A DNA stretch of 64,000 bases, from contig NC_087378.1 in the NCBI RefSeq assembly GCF_963675165.1, positions 2,887,525 to 2,951,524 on the forward strand. Direction: 5' to 3'. Position numbers and translations under genes: made by a program. This DNA is from Halichondria panicea. Its lineage: Eukaryota > Porifera > Demospongiae > Suberitida > Halichondriidae. Below are positions 57,901-64,000 of the stretch, piece by piece; the first letter of the stretch is position 1, and every line of letters starts with the position of its first letter. A model generated the notes under the pieces. The model was not told where the DNA came from, made no database searches, and was given only the letters and a program-made list of their open reading frames with translations.

Positions 57901-60080
57901 TAGGAGTTGAATGCTGGGTGCCCATCAGTTGCTTGTGCATTCTAGTCTTGACATGCGTTTTAGGTAGCCTCGTCCCCAGGCTTTACTTTTTCTTGTTCTT
58001 GTCTAGCTCTCAATATTAAATGAGCTAGAGATGATAGGAGGCAGTAAAAAAGGAAATGATGGATGTGAAAGAAAAAGTAAAGCCTGGTATGTGAAGTCGC
58101 GTGATCCACATACATTTTTATGAACGTGGGCATATGTAGCCCACAATCGTGACGTGGGTATTCTCCCACACATTAAGACATAGCTAGAACATCTACCAAA
58201 GTAAGGCCAGGAGCAGAGACCACTGAACCAGCGTGCCCAAGTCCGATAGGTAGTAGATGATAATGATGATTAAGCTATTATCACAATCTAGTACTAGTAG
58301 GTATAGCTAGTTTGTATATCACATTGAACTGCTTACCAATTCCAAGTGTATGGCCATATATGCATGTCCACCAGTACTGCACAAAGTGTATTAGTCATAG
58401 ATCAGGTGGGCAGTCCAATATCTCAACGTCTACCTGCCCACACTCAATTTCACCCTTCTACCACTCGTCTACTGTCACGCGACTTTGCATACTAGGCTCT
58501 CCTTTTTCTTAACTTTACCTTTTTTATTCCTCCAATTAATACGATTGTGACAAAGATGTGACAAAGAACAGAGAGCCTGGAGCCTGGGACCGAGGCTACG
58601 TTTTAGGGTCATTTAGGATTTAGCTGTGTATATACCGTATAGCGGGTATATTTCGAGGGTATAAATGCTCGTGGTTTTCGCTGATCAAGTATCTACCGCA
58701 AACATTTATACCCACGATCGCGTGCATGCATGCTGCAGGCTGCTGCGAAAGTTTATACCCTCGAAGTATATCCGCTGTACGGTAGTCGTACTCTCTCTAA
58801 CTGTTTATGCAGGTATGACGATATGCCCCGAGTAATCAGAGCTCCTACCACATACAGTTCAAATAGAGCACAAGGCACTCTGGGTCAGTATTTTGCCACA
58901 ATGCATTGTCCAGTGTGTCACCAGCTGACAGTTGAAGGAGTAGTGTGTGCTCAATGCAGAACAGACTCCCAAAAGGTTGCCATTGTCGTGGGTGTTAGGG
59001 TACTTGGTGCTGAAAAGATACACTGTGACCTGTTAAATGTAGGTTGGTCTTTCATTTATGACTATACAATTGCAATGCACATGAATTTCGCGCTCACCAA
59101 ACCCTTAGTATGAGCTGAGCTAGCCTCGATTCCAGGCCGCTTGAACAAGGCGGCCTGGTATACCTTGTATGCGCATGCGTGTACATTACCCCAAAAAGGG
59201 GGTAATCCGTGTATTTGTGGATACTGTCAGTAAAATAAACCGTATACTATTTGTATTCTGATTTTACAGTCTGTTACATAGAAGTATTGTGCAAAGATGA
59301 CTGAGTTCTTACGCCCTTTATTGTATCAAGCCAAGTCTCTACTTAACGACACCCTACACTGTAAGGCTACAGATGTTATAGGAAAGGCATGATGTGTTCC
59401 TGTGGGTCCCCTGATGAGGCTGTGGTAATATAGACCAGGCAAGTGTTCTGCTACTAAATCTTGCCTTTATGTTCGACAAGAAGTCATTGCTGAAGATAAA
59501 GAAGCTAATGATTACTCCTGAAAGCTTTTAATTAATAAGCTTTAACTCGACACTCAGGAAGTTATTCACTCAAGATCTACTGATGTATTAAAGAGTCCAC
59601 CACTCTTCCTAGCTGGCAGCTCTAGCTGTCTGGGAGGCTTTCTTAAACTGTCTCTTTGATAAACAGAGCTAGAAGAAGCAACACTGCTGCAGCATAATTA
59701 TTCTACTTTGATTAGTGTCTCTGAAAGCTGCCATTGTGGTCACATTGCCATACGTATTATTCCCTTTTGTAACTTTGTCCGTTTTTTTACAATTTGTATG
59801 ATGAAATTGTTGTCAATTATTTCGCGCATGCGCATACAAGGTATACCAGGCCGCCTTGTTCAAGCGGCCTGGAATCGAGGCTAGAGCTGAGCCTACCACT
59901 TATCTAATCTACTGTGTGTTGTTTTTATACATGCAGCTATGCCAGAGTTGTGTTGGAAGTCAAGACAGTGATTACTATACCAAGTGTACGTCATTTGACT
60001 GTCCAATACTTTACAGACGAACTAGAGCCCAACAAGAGCTGCCTTCTTCTGAAACATTTACAGACTCCATGGTTTTATAA
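39995..60080 (+). CDS. REV3L: DNA polymerase zeta catalytic subunit
   Basis: Twenty-six exons: 39995-40407, 40500-40574, 40668-40825, 40926-41049, 41113-41207, 41314-41415, 41724-41808, 41942-42162, 45911-49019, 49081-49120, 49295-49903, 50061-50189, 50327-50786, 50951-51072, 51146-51264, 51468-51692, 52124-52285, 52351-52408, 52469-52548, 52634-52703, 52795-53127, 53754-53891, 54069-54259, 57284-57511, 58813-59038, 59937-60080 (7716 nt, 2571 aa; human 3130). The B-family polymerase of translesion synthesis. N-terminal domain (VPVIRIFGATSSGQKTCLHI), then a giant 3.1-kb exon of disordered linker, a REV7-binding-like motif near residue 1560, and the polymerase core: DFQSLYPS (D about 2055), LDARQMGLKL, YGDTDS (about 2220-2225). 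CysA is at 2481/2484/2494/2497 and the Fe-S CysB at 2526/2529/2541/2546. Intron 20 is GC-AG. Start uncertain: ATG 39995 or 40034; the pyrimidine tract before ttgcctgtttag (40089) could instead be an acceptor for an upstream exon encoding MFS. Confidence 0.95.
43283..44738. mobile_element. putative larger TIR element in REV3L intron 8
   Basis: catacaccaggcaac at 43283-43297 and its reverse complement at 44724-44738 bound a segment with gcaacaa/ttgcaagcaac sub-repeats at both ends. It encloses the inverted CGAGGT repeat and abuts T1, which inserted in its right TIR. No target duplication confirmed. Confidence 0.5.
43497..44052 (-). repeat. CGAGGT-type repeat, copy 4 (REV3L intron 8, inverted)
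   Basis: Reverse complement of the family: it begins aatgaaagcaccgcaggtgc and ends gcgcatgcgcaccgaggcat. It lies inside a larger inverted-repeat-bounded segment (43283-44738). Confidence 0.8.
44740..45308. mobile_element. TAGCCTCG-type TIR element T1, 9-bp target duplication (REV3L intron 8)
   Basis: Ends tagcctcgagaccaggccg and its inverted form cggcctggattcgaggcta. Flanked by the direct repeat ggtgtatga at 44731-44739 and 45309-45317. Inside is a long near-palindrome (about 44979-45178). No coding capacity, so non-autonomous. TIRs with 9-bp duplications recall Mutator-like elements. Confidence 0.85.
45379..45615. repeat. TACCGTATAGC-type MITE (REV3L intron 8)
   Basis: Ends taccgtatagctcgaaattt and ttttgcgctagctatacggt then a, with ttcgaggc/cccctcga inner arms. 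Confidence 0.85.
48196..48978 (+). repeat. in-frame tandem duplication inside the giant REV3L exon
   Basis: Two units about 124 codons apart (48205 against 48577 at the shared gataacgtatcatgtgatga). Both contain SCDxFH/LHLAVTSESE, SDSLEASMREQH, TLKRDNNIRLRAVD, ISSSLL, DGYATQK and KDTVIVTP. Unit 2 has an extra 20 or so residues (PSMQRVVSCTSIWNS...) before DGYATQK. Confidence 0.92.
49550..49579 (+). other. candidate REV7 (MAD2L2)-binding motif in REV3L
   Basis: Exon 11 encodes ILTPVKQPPSP, matching the REV7 safety-belt ligand pattern (hydrophobic pair, x-Pro, three residues, Pro-Pro-Ser) seen in vertebrate REV3L as ILKPLMSPPSR. Its position between the linker and the polymerase core agrees with the vertebrate arrangement. 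Confidence 0.75.
52704..52794 (+). other. GC-AG intron of REV3L (intron 20)
   Basis: The donor is AGG|GCAAGT and the acceptor ctacag. Only this junction keeps phase 0 and joins KQHRTNR to ALNRMLDARQ as the family requires. GCAAGT is the standard form of a rare GC donor. Confidence 0.88.
53340..53701 (-). repeat. two-copy direct repeat in REV3L intron 21 with an open antisense frame
   Basis: A unit of about 150 bp appears twice (around 53350-53505 and 53559-53701) with very few differences. The minus-strand frame stays open across both and the joining sequence (134 codons), repeating GKHGFSITPVVVRRTGYHY and SQSYESHTHFQSWND. No start context, splice site or known family recognised. Confidence 0.7.
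54692..55202. mobile_element. TAGC-type TIR element T3, 9-bp target duplication (REV3L intron 23)
   Basis: Left end tagctcgatcccaggccgc; the right end, ggaggcta, is degenerate. Flanked by ggaagccag at 54683-54691 and 55203-55211. Confidence 0.7.
55876..56780 (+). CDS. short-chain (spongin-type) collagen, nested in REV3L intron 23
   Basis: Two exons, 55876-55936 and 56056-56780 (786 nt, 261 aa). Signal peptide MKSSGAFCFIFFIFFVAVYG, a short linker, then only about ten Gly-X-Y triplets (GRDGLPGMSGEKGEH to GSRGPI) and a Cys-rich C-terminal domain: VVYTRWGKSSCP, GGGANYLCMPEDPEY, EYESPL, HDHNVPCAVC, CPPSWTREYYGYLM, MFECVD, ending CVVCTT. This matches the sponge short-chain collagens (C4/spongin class), secreted matrix proteins of the exoskeleton or attachment structures, related to type IV collagen C-terminal domains. 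It lies on the same strand as REV3L with its own upstream region (a TATTTAAA at about 55824) and an AATAAA near 56914, so it is an independent nested gene. Confidence 0.93.
57081..57256. repeat. ATATCGGGTTT-type palindromic element, copy 2 (REV3L intron 23)
   Basis: tattaccgggtttcgaatac at the left and cattcgaaacccgatatacg at the right, with inner gcatgcgcatgctcactctt shared with the copy at 5069. Confidence 0.78.
57965..58598. mobile_element. TAGCCTCG-type TIR element T4, 9-bp target duplication (REV3L intron 24)
   Basis: Ends tagcctcgtccccaggcttt and agcctgggaccgaggcta. Flanked by cgttttagg at 57956-57964 and 58599-58607. Confidence 0.83.
58633..58784. repeat. TACCGTATAGC-type MITE (REV3L intron 24)
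   Basis: Ends taccgtatagcgggtatatt and tcgaagtatatccgctgtac then ggta. It lies just before the acceptor of exon 25. Confidence 0.85.
59121..59883. mobile_element. TAGCCTCG-type TIR element T2, long TIRs and 9-bp target duplication (REV3L intron 25)
   Basis: Nearly perfect TIRs of about 58 bp (59121-59178 against 59826-59883), each carrying an inner short palindrome (aggccgcttgaacaaggcgg). Flanked by gagctgagc at 59112-59120 and 59884-59892. This is the best preserved member. Confidence 0.9.
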
Positions 60081-60244
60081 ACAAGCTTTCTTTTTTTTTG
60101 TTTTCATCACCACCCAACCAAAATCACATTGTCATTAGCTACTTTTCATTAATTATGTAAAAAGTTACGTGCATGTATTATTGTTGTATATACACATGTC
60201 ATAGTACAGTCATAATTGTAATAATGTGTAAAAAATAACATCAG

Positions 60245-62720
60245 CTAAATCCTTGAGGTTCCACATTCACAGCAGAATTTTGCTTGGGGCACTGGAAACT
60301 TTGAGCCACATTCGTAGCAAAACTTGGACATGACCATGCCATGAGCATTGAGAGGTGTTCTCCTATGACTAGCACTACCAATGCTTGAACCACTGCTTCC
60401 TCTATCTCCATTAGTTAGGTTGCCCATGTGGTGATGTTGTGAATCAAAAGAGTGTTCTTGGCTCCTACATAAAAAGTTGCATTTATAATGTTAAGACATC
60501 AAGCGCTTAATTAAACTGAACACCGAATTGAAGGGACTGTATGACTTTAATTTAAAGTCATACAGTCCCTTCAATTCGGTGTTATTTTTATTACACGGTA
60601 GCCTTCAGGCATAATTTGGTACGGGGTCGTCGTGATATACAACTCGTTAATCTGGCCACCCTTGCCCTTGGACAGTGAGTGGCTGCATTTCAGTAAATAG
60701 CCGCGAGTTGTGCAGTAAACATTATAGCTAGCAATCCGTGCAAACCCAAATGGCCAGTAGGCCTTTGTCAAATATTCCGGAATAATTTTTTGAATAATCT
60801 TTTTTACAATGGCACTGTGTAATGATAATTATTCATTGAGTTGCACATGTGCAGTAGCTCAGAACACGCCCACATTTTACATGGCATGATTGTTAGTCCA
60901 ATAATGTTGAAACCACATTTTTTGTGCTAAAGTTTAAGATTCGCACACTATGTGTTTTATACCAAGGACCAAATCATACGTCATGGCTACACGATCGTAT
61001 AATAATAACACGGAGGGGACTAGCTGTATGACTTTTATTACACCCTTGAATTAAACCTTGACAACATGATTAATTACGTGGTCCCAATATACAAGCTTCA
61101 ATCACGTATTGTTGTTTTACCCTTTAACTTTGAGCTTCTGGTTGAGAGAGGATAACTGGTTTCCTCTAGATCTGATTTCTTCACCGCTAGGTGGAGAAAC
61201 TGCGTCCAAAGAAACCAAACGTGAGTGTTTGGCGCCATTTGTTAGTGTCCTACTGTTACTTGTGGGACGATAAGGTAGGTCATGCTCATCAGAATCAGAC
61301 GAATATCCTCGAGACTTTCCACTACTATTTGAGCTGGGATTATTCCTTGGTATATGATGTGGGTGAAACTGTCTCTTCGTTGTTGTGTTGGTTCTACTAT
61401 GGTTTTCTTCTTTGGTTTGAGTGTTCCTCCTACCGAGTGATGTGTCCCGTACAACACGGTTTCGTGATGATCCAGAATTTGGGTATTCAGGTGGGTGGGG
61501 TGCATCGTTGTTTACATAAATGGGAATTCCAGTGGGTGGTTTCGACGATATCGTTTTTCTGTTCATACCTGGTCTTGCAGCTGTGCACACAAACAAAAGT
61601 TCCCTATCCTCACATACTATTATACTATTACATACACATGCACACACTAGTACTGTAAGGTGAAGCTTTAGTACCAAGATAATAGTGTATTATCTTATTT
61701 GGGGTGCAGAACAGCAAAGCATGTGGAATGTTAGTACCAGGTATCAGTATGTTACCTCGTCCCAAAGGTTTGCCGGGAGAAGACTCTTGGTCAAGACTGT
61801 AGGTTGCACTGAAGTTTGTGTTTCTAGCAACGAGACTCGCCCCTGGTGGATTAGTCAAGCCTGTGTCTTCTCTGGTCGAAGATTTCTTTCGAACGGAAGG
61901 AGGCTTGTACTGCGATAATGTACCGTGCATGATCATTATAATAATGGGATAAATACTCACCTCTAACCTTTTACTCAGTTTGGCCTGAGCCTTGGAGCTG
62001 GGTTTCCTGTCAAGTCTACTCTTTTGTTCTTTACAAAAAGGCATGTGTCTCTCTGCTGCTGACTCCTGGAACCTTCTATCACAGTGCGGGCACTGGACAT
62101 AATCAGGATCAGGGGCAGAGGGTCGATGAGGGGGCAACGGGGCACCTGTACAGAATAATTACAATTGTGTTACTGTGACCCACAGACGTTAAAGTACATG
62201 ATATTAAAGATTCAGACAACAACTAACCAGTTTTGATGGCCTCAGTCACAATTCTTGCTGATCTCATTGACTCCACAAGAGACTCGTGTTTCTTCCTCCA
62301 GTCTTTCTTCGTCTGCTTAGGTGTGGGAGCTCGACCATGGGTGGCCAAAAACACTTGTAAGTCAGCACACTGCCTCTGTTTAGAACTGTCAAACGTTTTC
62401 CTATTCGTTGAAGATTTCTTGGAACAGATACGCTGATGTCTAGCCTGCAAAGATACCCAGAATAGTTATTTAAATAAGAGATAGGTTACAGCTTGCAAAA
62501 CTTACCAGAACATCAGGATTGAATGTCCGACCACAAAGATTGCAAGATTCAAATCCAGCAGGATGCTGGACTGCATCTGCTGTATGTGCAAACAAAACAA
62601 AACATAATAACATTCTCTAGCTCTCTAGCTGGAGAGATCAAATCTACTAGATCTAAGAAACTACTCTGTACAACTCTGTACTTTATACTCACCAGGAATC
62701 TCATCAATTGGATAGGCCAT
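60245..62720 (-). CDS. ZC2HC1A: zinc finger C2HC domain-containing protein 1A-like
   Basis: Seven exons: 62693-62720, 62506-62579, 62228-62444, 61961-62145, 61756-61909, 61121-61580, 60245-60464 (1338 nt, 445 aa). Two C2HC fingers: [20 protein letters not shown], then about 90 residues later [20 protein letters not shown]. Between them are [10 protein letters not shown] and WRKKHE, blocks conserved in the FAM164/ZC2HC1 family; YKPPSVRKK follows. A long Ser/Asn/Arg-rich linker leads to a C-terminal zinc ribbon, [11 protein letters not shown]...[12 protein letters not shown], that ends the protein as in human ZC2HC1A (325 aa). The function of the family is not established; it is often seen in ciliated organisms. 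Exon 6 (460 nt) makes it longer than human. Tail-to-tail with REV3L (164 bp), head-to-head with the next gene. Confidence 0.93.
60519..60583. repeat. perfect 32-bp inverted repeat with 1-nt spacer (ZC2HC1A-like intron 6)
   Basis: aacaccgaattgaagggact... to ctttaa on one arm, exactly mirrored on the other, a single t between them. Lies 55 bp upstream (lower coordinate side) of exon 7's far boundary, within the last intron. Confidence 0.9.
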
Positions 62721-62962
62721 TAATGTTGATTGGGCTGGGATCAATCGAGATTTGACGTTAGTTGATATTGATGTTTAGTCAGTGGTGATGGTGTGTCTAC
62801 AAAAAATGCCATGTGGATGTTGCTATGGAGTTTGTCACTGTGGATACGAACTTTGAACTCTATAGATTTGACTTCCTATTCCGCGATCCGTACCGTACGT
62901 ACGTACATGGCATGCTAAAATTTTGAGAGCTAGCTATATAGCTCTAGTACAGTACAGTGACG
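62721..62962. promoter_or_regulatory. divergent intergenic region ZC2HC1A-like / coiled-coil gene
   Basis: 242 bp between divergent start codons; probable shared promoter. A palindromic cgtacgtacgtac run lies at about 62894-62906. Confidence 0.4.
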
Positions 62963-64000
62963 ATGCCCACAGTTGGATTGGAGGAAAACCCTAACACTGT
63001 CTCTGAATCTTTTGGTGAAAGGTATAGCGCTACTAGACTGCATGCATGAGAACTTTTGCCCAGCTGTCTATGTCTTGGTGCTCCATACACTGGTACATTT
63101 TAAACATTTATACTTATATGTACGTTGAATGTATACACTGAGTCACTGAATGTAGGGCTAGGGAGGACTTAACTGAAACATCTGATCTCCCTGATGGTAA
63201 TCAAAAAATAATGTATGCAGCATGTAGGTATGTAGTTTTAAACTGCAGTCCAACTAAGTGATGCTCCAAGTTTTCCCAGTTGTAAAAGTGACAAGAACTC
63301 AGTCTCAAAATCCCATTCTTCTGGAGACGATGGCCTACTGGATCCACACCGATTCAAGAGTGCATTTGTGCAGGTGCCGTACTAAAGTTTGATTTATACT
63401 GAACTGCATTACTATAATATACATAGGCTGTGGAAGAGCTTCGGATGAGAAGGGTAAACTCTTACATGTGTGGTAACTTGACTTGTTGTGTGCAATATTT
63501 CAGACCATAGATGTGGAGAATGACTGTCGTATCAAGAAACTAGAAGATAATAATCATGACCTAAAGAAAAAATTGGTTTGTCTTCTGTTTAGTATATCTT
63601 ACGTGTATCTATACACTTCCTGATGAGTGTTTAATGTTACATTCTTGTTACATGTAGGAGGACGAAAAAACTAGTATTGGAACATTAATTGAGGGGCACT
63701 CTCAAATTGAGCAGAATCTAAGATCAGATTATGGAGAGAAAGTTAAACAAACCGAAAATGAAAAGGTGAGGTACTACACTACAATGGTGGTGTGATACAA
63801 GTACTTTTCTAGGTTAAGACACGTATCTTGGGAGAAAATTGGGACTATGAGCTCAAATCTCTCAAGGATAAGATAAGAGCGCTACATGTATGTCTATAAT
63901 TAATTATCAGTATTTGACTACGGTTTTCATACTTTCTTTCCTGTTTCTGTAACAGCTTGTAAAATACAGTCTTGAAAAGAAGGTGACTGAACAAAAGAGG
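62963..64000 (+). CDS. coiled-coil protein, 5' part (runs off the window)
   Basis: Eight exons so far: 62963-63021, 63156-63196, 63249-63373, 63427-63453, 63504-63575, 63658-63765, 63813-63887, 63956 to beyond 64000. Phases agree at every junction. The N terminus is Ser/Asp-rich and unstructured (MPTVGLEENPNTVSES); from about residue 65 the protein turns into long charged heptad-like helices (IKKLEDNNHDLKKKLEDEK, EQNLRSDYGEKVKQTENEK, YELKSLKDKIRAL), a coiled coil. I do not recognise the family. The divergent arrangement with a ZC2HC1A-like gene gives a weak hint of co-expression only. Confidence 0.75.

Overview
This is a eukaryotic nuclear window, very probably from a demosponge (an Amphimedon-like genome would fit). 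The pointers are compact multi-exon genes with short GT-AG introns, intergenic gaps mostly below 350 bp, many small inverted-repeat elements inside introns, and a short-chain collagen of the kind known from sponges. I assembled exons by hand from splice signals, reading frame and family resemblance. For every complete multi-exon model the exon lengths sum to a multiple of three.

Layout, left to right: end of a KDEL-tailed ER protein (+, 1508-1579); gamma-glutamyltransferase (-, 1826-7421); adenylate kinase 2 (+, 7620-8807) with a tRNA-Arg(ACG) antisense in an intron; intronless UPF3 (-, 8885-9964); ribophorin II/RPN2 (+, 10178-14990); two tandem cathepsin B genes (+, 15763-20736 and 23281-27371) separated by a relic of the neighbouring gene's last two exons and by LINE fragments; a Barentsz/CASC3-like SR-rich protein (-, 27704-31539); a VAC8-like armadillo protein (+, 31710-37541); a DNA alkylation repeat protein (-, 37798-39694); the DNA polymerase zeta catalytic subunit REV3L (+, 39995-60080, 26 coding exons, with a short-chain collagen gene nested in intron 23); a ZC2HC1A-like zinc-finger protein (-, 60245-62720); and the start of a coiled-coil protein (+, 62963 to the window edge).

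Apart from the cathepsin tandem and the nested collagen, gene orientation alternates strictly. This gives five head-to-head pairs with 170-300 bp between start codons (probable shared promoters) and five tail-to-tail pairs with 77-332 bp between stop codons. The genes are mostly unrelated housekeeping functions: redox and nucleotide metabolism, mRNA surveillance, N-glycosylation, lysosomal proteolysis, vacuole/lysosome membrane scaffolding, DNA damage tolerance and repair. UPF3 and the Barentsz-like gene both belong to the exon-junction-complex/NMD branch.

The most interesting non-genic structure is a family of terminal-inverted-repeat elements whose ends start TAGC and follow the pattern TAGCCTCG...CCAGGC. 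Four copies lie in REV3L introns and each is flanked by a different perfect 9-bp direct repeat. Other points: a cathepsin segmental duplication that carried along and truncated a neighbouring gene, a 124-residue tandem duplication inside the giant REV3L exon whose two copies both carry a PxxxPP (REV7-binding-like) motif, and a canonical-looking REV7-binding motif further downstream.
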